Source: Sulfurovum sp. (GTDB lineage Bacteria > Campylobacterota > Campylobacteria > Campylobacterales > Sulfurovaceae). From it: 64,000 nucleotides of DNA. The stretch lies in assembly GCA_027082955.1 (NCBI GenBank), contig JALWTA010000045.1:44493-108492 (forward strand), written 5' to 3'. The position numbers and the translations under genes are program-made. How positions within the stretch are numbered: position 1 is the stretch's first letter; the number at the start of each line of letters is the position of its first letter. Below, one piece after another: positions 53,213 to 61,968 of this stretch. Under the pieces are notes generated by a model. That model was not told the DNA's origin, did not search any database, and saw only the letters and a list, made by a program, of their open reading frames with translations.

Positions 53213-55021
53213 TTATTCTACGGTTACTGATTTCGCCAAATTTCTCGGCATATCTACATCATTTCCAAGTCTTACTGAAATCTCAAGTGCAAGCAGTTGC
53301 GTCACAACCATCATCTCAAAAAACTCAACCATAGGGTGAGAGCTGTAAGTGGTCTGTACAAAATCATCGGCAAGGTCGAAGGGCAGTGGTGAGATGGCAC
53401 AGATAGTAGCATCTCTGGCACTCAGCTCTTCTACGTTGGATTTGATCTTGTCATAGTGCATGGTTTTTGGCATGAGGGCAATGGTAAAGAGTTCGCTATC
53501 TGCCAAGGCAATAGGACCGTGCTTCATCTCGCCGGCAGGGTATCCCTCTGCGTGAAGGTAGCTGATCTCTTTGAGTTTGAGTGCACCTTCAAGCGCAAGC
53601 GGGTAGAAGATATCACGGCCTATAAAGAAGAAACCGTGCCCATGCAGGTAGCGTTTGCTCAGTCTGTGCAGCTTTGCATGGAGCGCATCGGTTACCACAA
53701 GTGCTTTTGGGGTATGCAGCATGGCATCGATCTCTTGCTTGAGTGTAGGTTGGTCGATAGTGCCTTTTTGCTGACCTACATAGAGTGCCAGCATCCAGAG
53801 CACCATGGTCTGTGTCGCAAAGGCTTTGGTGCTTGCCACCCCTTTTTCGATGCCTGCACGTGTCAGGATGGCGGTGTCACTCTCTCTTACGATGGAGGAG
53901 TTGTCGACATTACAGATGCTAAGACTCTTTAACCCTGCGCGTTTTGCCATTTTGAGTGCTTCAAGAGTATCGGCAGTCTCACCGCTTTGGCTGATTGTAA
54001 TAAAGAGGGTGTCTTTTGTCAGCAATGGCTCTTTATATCGGAACTCGGAAGCGATCTCGACATCGCAGCGTACCTTTGCCAACCGCTCAAAGAGATATGC
54101 CGATGTCAAAGCGGAGTGGTAGGAGGTACCGCAGGCACAGATCTTGATGGCATTGATACCGTCAAAAAAGCCCTCCTCAAGCTCATCGAGAACAATGCCC
54201 TCCTCAAGCACACGCCCCATCATGGTCTCTCCCATCACGCGGCTCTGTTCGTAGATCTCTTTCTCCATGAAAAATCGGTAACCGTCTTTCTGCGCCATTG
54301 CTTTATCAGCGATGAGGGGCTGCTTGACAAATGTTTTTTCCCCATTGGCATCAAAAAGATGAACGGTACTGTTCTCTACATAGCCATACTCCCCATCTTC
54401 AAGATAGTACACTTCATTGGCTTTTCCAATGATCGGAGTGTCCGAAGAGGCAAAGTAGACATCCTCAGCGCCAAATCCAATGAGCATCGGTGAGCCGTTC
54501 TTGGCAAAAAAGATCGTCTCAGGAGCCGCTTCACTGATAAGCAGTGTCGCATACGCCCCTTCAAGCCGTTCGATGGTTTTTTGAAATGCTTCAAACGGGG
54601 TCGCACCTGCATTATGGTATTTTTCAAAAAGGTGTACGATAGTCTCCGTATCGGTCTGGCTTAAGAAGCTGATACCATCTTCCTGAAGCTCTTTTTTAAG
54701 CTCCTGATAGTTTTCGATGATACCGTTATGTACCACATAGGAGTAGGCACCAAGATGCGGGTGTGCATTGAGTTCGGTGGGTTTGCCGTGCGTTGCCCAG
54801 CGTGTATGCCCAATGGAAACGCCAAAGCCTTCAGAGGCATAGTTCTTGGTCTTCTCTCTTAGGTTTTCAAGCTTTCCTACTGCCTTGAAGTTATGCAGTT
54901 TATCTCCCTCGATCACGGCGATTCCCGCAGAGTCATACCCCCTGTATTCCAGCTCCTGCAAGCCTTCAAGCAGTATCTCTTTCTTCTCTTTAGGCCCTAT
55001 ATAGCCAACAATCCCGCACAT
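53213..55021 (-). CDS. glmS: glutamine-fructose-6-phosphate aminotransferase
   Basis: Makes glucosamine-6-phosphate, the first step to UDP-GlcNAc. The 602 residues have the N-terminal glutaminase domain with catalytic Cys2 (MCGIVGYIG), followed by two SIS domains: CGTSYHSALTSAYLFE, ISQSGETADT, and the end MPRNLAKSVTVE with the standard K-S-V-T-V-E. The start is one base after the glnD stop, so the two share a transcript. Confidence 0.97.
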   Translation of the reverse strand: MCGIVGYIGPKEKKEILLEGLQELEYRGYDSAGIAVIEGDKLHNFKAVGKLENLREKTKNYASEGFGVSIGHTRWATHGKPTELNAHPHLGAYSYVVHNGIIENYQELKKELQEDGISFLSQTDTETIVHLFEKYHNAGATPFEAFQKTIERLEGAYATLLISEAAPETIFFAKNGSPMLIGFGAEDVYFASSDTPIIGKANEVYYLEDGEYGYVENSTVHLFDANGEKTFVKQPLIADKAMAQKDGYRFFMEKEIYEQSRVMGETMMGRVLEEGIVLDELEEGFFDGINAIKICACGTSYHSALTSAYLFERLAKVRCDVEIASEFRYKEPLLTKDTLFITISQSGETADTLEALKMAKRAGLKSLSICNVDNSSIVRESDTAILTRAGIEKGVASTKAFATQTMVLWMLALYVGQQKGTIDQPTLKQEIDAMLHTPKALVVTDALHAKLHRLSKRYLHGHGFFFIGRDIFYPLALEGALKLKEISYLHAEGYPAGEMKHGPIALADSELFTIALMPKTMHYDKIKSNVEELSARDATICAISPLPFDLADDFVQTTYSSHPMVEFFEMMVVTQLLALEISVRLGNDVDMPRNLAKSVTVE

Positions 55022-57496
55022 CTATGCTTCCTTTTTGTCTGTTGTGAGTTTTTCTATAATGCGTTCCGTATTATGGCAAAAGTTTCCATTCTTTTCGATG
55101 AGGAACATATCACGTACACGGTTTTTGAGTGTATGCACTTTTGCAGTCACAATATCAATGCCCATCTCATCGAACATATCAATGATATAGGCAAGCAATC
55201 CCCGCTGGTTTTTGCATCTTAAATGCATGATCGCATAGCTTTTGGAGTGTTCACAGTCAATGTCTATATCTTCGTGTTTGATTGATGGTTTTTTGTCTAT
55301 GCTTTTTTTGGTGGGGTCAAATGCATCATTGATGATCTGTTCGATCAGTCCGATCTCATCGTCATCTACACGGGTCGCAAAGTCTATTTTGAAATATTTG
55401 AGTTCATTGAAGAGTTTGCTGATATCCATATTGACCACTTCAAGGGTGCTGAGTTTTCCCAGAAGATAGCTGAGGTTGATAGAGTCAGCACGAATGATCT
55501 CTATGGTGAGATAGTCGCGGTTGCTGATATGGTAGGTGAAGTGTTCTGTTTCAAATGCTTTTTTGGCAATTTCGATGATCCTCTCAGGACGGTAGCGCAG
55601 AAAGAGTAGGTTGGAAGGCATCTGCAAAATCTTGTTCTGCTGGGAGCGTTTGAGTGCTTTAAAGTCAGGATGCCGTTTGAGCGCCTGCTCCTTTTTGGCA
55701 CGTTTTGCCGCCTCATCGAGCATAGCAGTACGTCCAAGTACTTCAAGCGAGTGTTTGTAGAGCGTACGCAGCAGCTTCGCAGAAAAAGAGTTGTAGATAT
55801 CGCTGCCTACACCATTCATATCGGCATAGGTAAGGATGTAGATCATATCGAGCAGTTTTTTGCTCGGAAAATGGGATGCAAAGCCAAAGATGATCTTTTC
55901 ACTGTAGAGATCTTCTCTCTGGGCAACATTGCTCATGAGCGTATGGTACTGAATGAGCCGTTCTCCCATTTCGATCAGTTGCGGCTGCATAGCGAGTTTC
56001 TGTGCAAAGATCTTGAAAAGGGAGGCACCCACATAGTGGTGGTCACGCTTTCGCCCTTTACCGGCATCATGTAAAAAGGTGACCAGTTTGAGCATCGCCT
56101 TTTCATCTTTGGACAGGCTTTGGTAAAGTGCGTCTATCTCTGCATCGGCAATATTTTCAAGATGGTAGACACAGCGTAGAGAGTGGATGTCGACAGCGTA
56201 CTGGTGGTAGCCGTCAAATTGGGGGAGGTCAACCACTTTTTTGATGGGCGGGATCGTATATTTAAGCAGCCTTGCATAGGAGAGTGTCGAAAGAATGGAG
56301 TAAGCACACGGTTGGTAAAATATCTCTCCAATGGTTCTGTAAAGCGCTTTGTCCGGTCGCTCAGGTCTTGGTGCATCGATGAGGGCACGCAAAAATGTCG
56401 GATGTGCTCTAAAAGGTGTCTGAGCCTCTTTGCACATATGTTTGAGCATGCTGTTAAAATCTTTTCCCTTGGGGTAGATGAAGCGTTTTACAGAAGGCGG
56501 ATCCATATACTCATATGTAAGCCTCTCAAGCCATATTGTACTGTAGAGCCGGATAATCTTTAACGACTCTGTAACCTTCTTGGCAAACTTCATATGCCCC
56601 TGCTGGCTCTCCTCGTACCCGAGCAGTTTGGCAACCGAGGGAAGCAGGTCAAGCCGAAGCTTATCCTCTTTTTTGTGTGCGGCAAGATGGAGTGCGGAGC
56701 GTACACGGAAGAGAAATTCCAGCGCAATGCGGAAGGGGCGATACTCCTTCTCTTCGACAATATTTTCCGGAAGGTCTTTAATGGTGTTGACATGGAAGCG
56801 TACCTTGCCGATCCAGAATACCAGATTGGCATCACGGAAACCGCCCACTCCTTCTTTGAGGTTTGGCTCCATTGTCAGAGGGTATTTTCGGTGCTTTTGT
56901 GCCTGCTCTTCGAGCTTTTCTCTGATAAAGCCTTCCACATTGTCGTGGCGGATGCGTTCTATGGCATTTTGTGTATGTGTCCAGATGAAGTGGGAGCCCT
57001 CGATAAAGCGAGACTCGATCAATGCCGTTTTGATGGTAATGTCGGTTTTGGAGACATCGTACAACTCTTCAACTGTATGCACTCTGTGACCAAGTTTCAA
57101 TCCTGTATCCCAGAGGATATAGAGGATCTTTTCGATCAGCTCTTTGACATTGTATCCGGGAACCTCCCGGTAGACGATCATTAGGTCGATATCGGAGTAG
57201 ACACAAAGCTGCTCCCGCCCGTAACTTCCAAGTGCGACCAAACCAACAGGTATGGCGTTTTTCATAGGCAGATAGTCCCCGAACATAGAACGCAGGGCAA
57301 CCTGATAGATAAGTTTGAGGATCGTATCGATCTTTTTGGTATGCTTGACAAGAAAATCTTTCCCTCCGGTATGGGCAAAAGTCTCTTCAAGTGTTTCAAA
57401 ATACTGCTTTATCTCTTTTTTGAGCACTTTTGCAATTTCGAAATCGGGTGCATTTTCATACAGCAAGGCTTCAATCTGACGTTTTAGGGTGTTCAC
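55022..57496 (-). CDS. glnD: PII uridylyltransferase
   Basis: Senses glutamine and modifies PII. The 824 residues comprise a nucleotidyltransferase domain (GSYGREQLCVYSDIDLMIVY), an HD hydrolase domain (FLHDAGKGRKRDHHYVG) and two C-terminal ACT domains. I start at GTG 57496, which has AGGAG six bases before it; the open frame reaches a further GTG at 57514. No glnB or glnA lies nearby. The pairing with glmS, another glutamine enzyme, is notable. Confidence 0.93.
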   Translation of the reverse strand: MNTLKRQIEALLYENAPDFEIAKVLKKEIKQYFETLEETFAHTGGKDFLVKHTKKIDTILKLIYQVALRSMFGDYLPMKNAIPVGLVALGSYGREQLCVYSDIDLMIVYREVPGYNVKELIEKILYILWDTGLKLGHRVHTVEELYDVSKTDITIKTALIESRFIEGSHFIWTHTQNAIERIRHDNVEGFIREKLEEQAQKHRKYPLTMEPNLKEGVGGFRDANLVFWIGKVRFHVNTIKDLPENIVEEKEYRPFRIALEFLFRVRSALHLAAHKKEDKLRLDLLPSVAKLLGYEESQQGHMKFAKKVTESLKIIRLYSTIWLERLTYEYMDPPSVKRFIYPKGKDFNSMLKHMCKEAQTPFRAHPTFLRALIDAPRPERPDKALYRTIGEIFYQPCAYSILSTLSYARLLKYTIPPIKKVVDLPQFDGYHQYAVDIHSLRCVYHLENIADAEIDALYQSLSKDEKAMLKLVTFLHDAGKGRKRDHHYVGASLFKIFAQKLAMQPQLIEMGERLIQYHTLMSNVAQREDLYSEKIIFGFASHFPSKKLLDMIYILTYADMNGVGSDIYNSFSAKLLRTLYKHSLEVLGRTAMLDEAAKRAKKEQALKRHPDFKALKRSQQNKILQMPSNLLFLRYRPERIIEIAKKAFETEHFTYHISNRDYLTIEIIRADSINLSYLLGKLSTLEVVNMDISKLFNELKYFKIDFATRVDDDEIGLIEQIINDAFDPTKKSIDKKPSIKHEDIDIDCEHSKSYAIMHLRCKNQRGLLAYIIDMFDEMGIDIVTAKVHTLKNRVRDMFLIEKNGNFCHNTERIIEKLTTDKKEA

Positions 57497-57508
57497 TTTC
57501 TCTCCTGA

Positions 57509-57696
57509 GGGCACATCTAATAGCCCTAGACACTCATAATGGGTTTAGCAAAACCCACCCTTCGGGCATTCCTCTGCTTTGCACTATACGGCGTTACACT
57601 TTTTCGACTTAGCTACGGCTAGGCCTTTAAAAGTGTGCCTTGTCTAGCACTAAAGCATAGAAATGTTATGAGTATCTAGGGTTTTTAGATGTGCCC
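57509..57696. repeat. 188-nt self-complementary element between glnD and mqnE
   Basis: The outer arms (57509-57539 and 57666-57696; GGGCACATCT with AGATGTGCCC at the ends) pair over 31 bases with two mismatches. Inside, further complementary blocks nest: TGCTTT with AAAGCA, GGC with GCC, ACACTTTT with AAAAGTGT, and TAGC/GCTA at the tip, plus a side hairpin GGGTTT/AAACCC at 57541-57556. No open frame of note lies within. It could be a MITE-like mobile element or a structured RNA. Confidence 0.75.
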
Positions 57697-57710
57697 TAAT
57701 CTATTAGTGT

Positions 57711-57716
57711 TATAAT
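57711..57716 (+). promoter_or_regulatory. -10 box of mqnE
   Basis: TATAAT 15 bases before the first ATG. The implied RNA start leaves only about 8-20 leader bases, so translation may begin at ATG 57743 (MDLIEK) rather than 57731. Confidence 0.55.
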
Positions 57717-57730
57717 ACCCAAAATTAATT

Positions 57731-58804
57731 ATGGATGTTCCAATGGATCTGATAGAAAAAGTACGCAATCGCGAGAGGCTGAACCAGCAAGAGGGTGAAG
57801 CACTTTACGAACTTGACCTTTATACGCTTGGTGAGCTTGCCGATGAGATACGAAGAGAGAAATATGGCAACAAAAGTTATTTCAACATCAACCGTCACCT
57901 CAATCCGACCAATGTCTGTGCCGACATCTGCAAGTTCTGCGCCTACTCTGCGAGCAGAAAAAATCCAAACCAATATACCATGAGCCATGAGCAGATTGTC
58001 GATATTGCCAAAAAGGCAGCAGCCAACGGAGCCAAAGAATTGCACATTGTCTCAGCACATAATCCCAATGACGGGGTAGAGTGGTATATGGGAGCCTTCC
58101 GAAAGATCAGAGAGGCACTGCCCGATATTCATATCAAGGCAATGACGGCTGCCGAGATCGATTTTCTGCACCGCCAGTACGGGCTCAGTTACGATGAGGT
58201 ACTCGATCTGATGATCGAAAACGGTGTAGACTCCATGCCCGGCGGCGGTGCGGAGATCTTTGACGAGGGTGTACGAGAGTACCTTTGCAAAGGCAAAGTG
58301 ACCTCCGACCAGTGGCTCTATATTCACCGAAAATGGCACGAAAGGGGCAGAGAGTCCAATGCTACGATGCTCTTTGGGCATGTGGAGAGCAAGGCGCACC
58401 GCATCGATCATATGCTTCGCCTGCGTGATCTTCAAGATGAAACAGGCGGTTTCAATGCCTTTATCCCACTTGTTTACCAGAGAGAAAATAACTTTTTGAA
58501 AGTCAATGAATTTCCTACCGGACAGGAGATCCTCAAGACCTATGCCATCGCAAGGATTCTTTTGGATAACATCCCCCATATCAAAGCCTACTGGGCAACC
58601 TCTACGATCAACCTTGCACTTATCGCACAGGAGTTCGGGGCAGATGACCTTGACGGCACCATAGAAAAAGAGGCGATCCAGTCTGCTGCTGGTGCAGCTT
58701 CAGCCAACGGTATGAAGCTTGATGATTTTGTAGCGATGATCAAAAATGCCGGTTTTGTGCCTGTGGAGCGTGACAGTCTTTACAATGAGTTGAAGGTCTA
58801 CTAA
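57731..58804 (+). CDS. mqnE: aminofutalosine synthase
   Basis: Radical SAM enzyme of the futalosine menaquinone pathway. The 357 residues have the CxxxCxxC cluster motif in NPTNVCADICKFCAYSASR and the downstream HIVSAHNPNDGVEWYMG, MPGGGAEIFD and TINLALIAQEFGADDLDGT blocks. The RHLNPTN lead into the cluster motif fits MqnE; the related MqnC has a different RNINYTN-type context, but a firm split needs an alignment. It is separated from glnD by the self-complementary element and has its own TATAAT box. Confidence 0.9.
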   Translation: MDVPMDLIEKVRNRERLNQQEGEALYELDLYTLGELADEIRREKYGNKSYFNINRHLNPTNVCADICKFCAYSASRKNPNQYTMSHEQIVDIAKKAAANGAKELHIVSAHNPNDGVEWYMGAFRKIREALPDIHIKAMTAAEIDFLHRQYGLSYDEVLDLMIENGVDSMPGGGAEIFDEGVREYLCKGKVTSDQWLYIHRKWHERGRESNATMLFGHVESKAHRIDHMLRLRDLQDETGGFNAFIPLVYQRENNFLKVNEFPTGQEILKTYAIARILLDNIPHIKAYWATSTINLALIAQEFGADDLDGTIEKEAIQSAAGAASANGMKLDDFVAMIKNAGFVPVERDSLYNELKVY

Positions 58805-58851
58805 ATAATTTATGTTAGAATATAGGTTTCAATCACGAGGAATGTAATATT

Positions 58852-59421
58852 ATGGTATTAATGATAGACAACTATGACAGTTTTACCTACAATGTCGTAC
58901 AGTACTGCAGAGAACTCGGTGCCGATTTAAAGGTGATCCGAAATGACGAGATGACCATTGAAGAGATCAAGGCACTGAACCCTGAGAAGATTATCCTCTC
59001 TCCCGGTCCCTCTACACCCGATGAAGCGGGTGTGACACTCGATGTTATTAAAGCCTTTTCAGATACGACACCGATCTTTGGCATCTGTCTTGGACATCAG
59101 AGTATTGCACAGGCATTTGGCGGAGAGGTGATCCGGGCAAAACAGATGATGCACGGCAAGACCTCTCAGGTTGAGATCGATGCAGAGACACCGATTTTCA
59201 AAGATCTTCCAAAGGAGTTTCGTGCAACACGTTACCACTCTTTGACTGTGAACAAGGAGAACCTTCCGGAGCATATCATTGCAACCTCCCACAGCAAAGA
59301 TGATGAAGAGATCATGTCGCTGCAGATCAAAGACAAGCCTGTCTACGGTGTACAGTTCCATCCCGAGTCCATTATGAGCGAGTATGGACATGAGATGCTT
59401 GACAACTTTTTGAAACTCTGA
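58852..59421 (+). CDS. pabA: glutamine amidotransferase of anthranilate/aminodeoxychorismate synthase
   Basis: A 189-residue class I amidotransferase that supplies ammonia for anthranilate or p-aminobenzoate synthesis. The triad is complete: Cys in GICLGHQSIAQAFGG, His and Glu in VQFHPESIMSEYG; the N-terminus MVLMIDNYDSFTYNVVQY is typical. No trpE or pabB is adjacent, so TrpG and PabA cannot be separated here, and one protein may serve both. AGGAA lies ten bases before the ATG. Confidence 0.85.
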   Translation: MVLMIDNYDSFTYNVVQYCRELGADLKVIRNDEMTIEEIKALNPEKIILSPGPSTPDEAGVTLDVIKAFSDTTPIFGICLGHQSIAQAFGGEVIRAKQMMHGKTSQVEIDAETPIFKDLPKEFRATRYHSLTVNKENLPEHIIATSHSKDDEEIMSLQIKDKPVYGVQFHPESIMSEYGHEMLDNFLKL

Positions 59422-59437
59422 GATTTGGAATCAGGCG

Positions 59438-60526
59438 ATGCGAAAAAAGCATTTTCTTTGGCTGCTTTTCCTCTATGTCGCCTCAGTATTTTATCTCGCC
59501 TATACAACCCCCATTACGCCCCATGAAGCTAAAAACTTTTATCTTTCACATGATATAACCTCACTATTGATGCACTGGGGAAATGCGATTATTCCCGGTG
59601 TTTTTGGGTTACGCCTCTTTTTTATGCTGTTTGCATTTTTGAGTTTGCGTATCTTTTATGAACTCAGTCAGCGCTATTTTAAAAAACGTGAAGATGTCTA
59701 TCTCTCTACGGCGCTTTTTATGTTCCTCCCTGGGATATTGACCGCAAGTGCTATGGCGAATGTTGCTATTATCGTATTACCGCTGGTACTTTTTTTCGTA
59801 CTTTTGTACGAGCGGAGACATTTTATGGTTTTGCCGCTTATTATGTTGGCGCTCTTCTTTATCCATGAAGCTTCCGTAATTTTCTTTCTAGCTTTGCTTT
59901 TTTACAGTATTGCACATAAAGATAAACACCTTGCCATTATCTCTTCTGCATTTATTGTCGCATTTATCTATTTAGCCAAAGGAATTGAAATAGGGGGACG
60001 TCCATCTGGACATTTCATTGAAATTTTTGGTCTTTATGCTGCAGTCTTTTCTCCATTGCTTTTCCTCTATTTCTTCTATGCTATGTACCGTATTCTGCTG
60101 CGTGAAAAGAAGACGATGATGTGGTATATATCATTTACGGCACTTGCAGTATCATTGCTGTTGTCAATACGTCAAAAAGTTTACATTACAGATTTCGCAC
60201 CCTATGTGATGATATCAACAATCGCTATGGTAGATGTGTTTAATCGCAGTCTAAGGGTAAGACTTCCTGAATTTCAAAGATACTACAGATATGCTTTCTA
60301 TGTTGTTCTCTCGGTACTTGTTGTCAGTGTGCTGACCATTGTGCTTCACCGCTATCTTTATCTTATGGCAAAAGAGAGTGAAAGACCGTTCGCCTACCGT
60401 ATCTATCGCCCCTATGATCTTGTTCAAAAGCTGAGAGCAGAGCATCGGACATGTTACGATACCCAGGGCAGATGGAAGTATCAGTTACGTTATTATCATA
60501 TCTCTCCTTGTTCACCAGAACATTAA
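59438..60526 (+). CDS. multi-pass membrane protein, GT-C glycosyltransferase-like
   Basis: A 362-residue membrane protein with about nine hydrophobic segments. The first loop, TTPITPHEAKNFYLSHDITS, has the acidic residue in the place typical of GT39/ArnT-type GT-C glycosyltransferases, which use polyprenyl-phosphate sugars. The C-terminal part is a short soluble tail with HRTCYDTQGRWKYQLRYYH. The family call is tentative. It follows the amidotransferase gene by 16 bases and is unusually T-rich, as membrane protein genes are. Confidence 0.65.
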   Translation: MRKKHFLWLLFLYVASVFYLAYTTPITPHEAKNFYLSHDITSLLMHWGNAIIPGVFGLRLFFMLFAFLSLRIFYELSQRYFKKREDVYLSTALFMFLPGILTASAMANVAIIVLPLVLFFVLLYERRHFMVLPLIMLALFFIHEASVIFFLALLFYSIAHKDKHLAIISSAFIVAFIYLAKGIEIGGRPSGHFIEIFGLYAAVFSPLLFLYFFYAMYRILLREKKTMMWYISFTALAVSLLLSIRQKVYITDFAPYVMISTIAMVDVFNRSLRVRLPEFQRYYRYAFYVVLSVLVVSVLTIVLHRYLYLMAKESERPFAYRIYRPYDLVQKLRAEHRTCYDTQGRWKYQLRYYHISPCSPEH

Positions 60527-60641
60527 AAAACTGTTTCCAAAATACACAAAATCCATATATTGCTTATCGTTTTGATTAGCCAAACGAAACTTAAATGAAC
60601 TGCATGCTACACTAAAACGAACAAAATTAAAGGAGAACTCG
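60527..60641 (+). promoter_or_regulatory. upstream region of aclBA
   Basis: A 115-base AT-rich gap with a good ribosome site (AAAGGAGAA) before aclB. A TACACT -10-like box near 60607 could serve transcription of the acl genes; no clear operator is visible. Confidence 0.4.
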
Positions 60642-61952
60642 ATGGCTCAAAAGGCAATTAGAGAGTACGATGGCAAAGCGATCTTTGCGAAACATTGGAA
60701 CGAATATTTTGACGGTTTCCATTATGGATTCAAATCAGTATTGGTTACCAGTGGTGACGAATTGAAAGAGAAGGCAAAAGAGCATGGATTTGAGTGGCTG
60801 ACACAAGAGCCGCTGGTTGCCAAACCTGATATGCTTTTCGGAAAACGCGGGAAAAACGATCTTGTCCTGTTCAAGGTAGAAAAACCAGGTGATGTAACAC
60901 TGGAAGATGCAGCCAAATGGATCGATGAGAAACAATCCCATGAAGTGACACTGCTTTCCGGTCAAAAAGGACATCTGACCCACTTTATCGTTGAGCCGTT
61001 TACACCGCATACTCAAGAACAAGAGTATTATATCTCCGCAACAACTGTCGGTGAAGATGATGTACTCTATATGTCTGCTGAAGGTGGTATGGAAGTTGAA
61101 GAGGGATGGGATGAGAAGGTCAATGAAGTCCACATTCCTATCAATATGCCAGATACCGATATGGAAAAGGCTATCAAGTCTCATATTCCAGAGGATATTC
61201 CAGAAGAGAATAAAGCAGCATTTGCCTCATTTGCCATCCAGTTCTTCAAATTCTACAGAGATATGAACTTTGCATATCTTGAGATTAACCCGATCGTTAT
61301 GCTCGACAACGGTGAAATGGCGATTCTTGACCTTGTTGCAAGACTTGACGATACTGCCGGATTTATGATGAGAGATGCATGGGGTGATATCGAGTTCCCA
61401 ACCGCATTTGGTATGGAAGACCAGTCTCCTGAAGAAAAAGCCATCGCCGAAGCAGACTCCAAGTCAGGTGCTTCACTCAAACTGACCATCCTGAATCCTC
61501 AGGGACGTATTTGGACAATGGTTGCCGGTGGTGGTGCATCAGTTGTATACGCTGATACCATTGCAGATTTTGCAGGTGTTGAAGATCTGGCAAACTACGG
61601 AGAGTACTCCGGAGGACCGACAACAGGTGAGACCAAGTTCTACGCTGAGACTATCTTCGATCTGATGACTCGTTATGATGATCCAAGAGGCAAAGTCCTT
61701 ATCATCGGTGGGGCGATTGCAAACTTTACGGATGTTGCAAAGACCTTTACCGGTATTATTCAAGCAATGGAAGAGTGGGCAGAAAAACTCAAAGCACATA
61801 ATACAAAAATTTATGTACGCCGTGGTGGACCAAATTATGAAAAAGGGCTCAAGGATATCAAAGAGGCTGCTGACAGACTGGGACTGGATATCGAAGTTTA
61901 CGGACCGGAAACACATGTTACCGATATTGTAAGAATGGCACTAGAGAAGTAA
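60642..61952 (+). CDS. aclB: ATP-citrate lyase small (beta) subunit
   Basis: With AclA it cleaves citrate to acetyl-CoA and oxaloacetate using ATP, the key step of the reductive TCA cycle. The 436 residues are an ATP-grasp protein related to succinyl-CoA synthetase beta. The N-terminal KAIREYDGKAIFAKHW and the LEINPIVMLDNGEMAILDL metal site are typical, as is GGGASVVYADTIADF near residue 305. The subunit order B-A is that seen in Sulfurimonas and Chlorobium. It lies 16 bases before aclA. Confidence 0.95.
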   Translation: MAQKAIREYDGKAIFAKHWNEYFDGFHYGFKSVLVTSGDELKEKAKEHGFEWLTQEPLVAKPDMLFGKRGKNDLVLFKVEKPGDVTLEDAAKWIDEKQSHEVTLLSGQKGHLTHFIVEPFTPHTQEQEYYISATTVGEDDVLYMSAEGGMEVEEGWDEKVNEVHIPINMPDTDMEKAIKSHIPEDIPEENKAAFASFAIQFFKFYRDMNFAYLEINPIVMLDNGEMAILDLVARLDDTAGFMMRDAWGDIEFPTAFGMEDQSPEEKAIAEADSKSGASLKLTILNPQGRIWTMVAGGGASVVYADTIADFAGVEDLANYGEYSGGPTTGETKFYAETIFDLMTRYDDPRGKVLIIGGAIANFTDVAKTFTGIIQAMEEWAEKLKAHNTKIYVRRGGPNYEKGLKDIKEAADRLGLDIEVYGPETHVTDIVRMALEK

Positions 61953-61968
61953 GGGTAGGAGAATATAG

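Noticed and set aside
57731..58804. Cyclic dehypoxanthinyl futalosine synthase (MqnC)
   Set aside because: The residues around the cluster motif and length fit MqnE better; kept as MqnE with a note that alignment should confirm.
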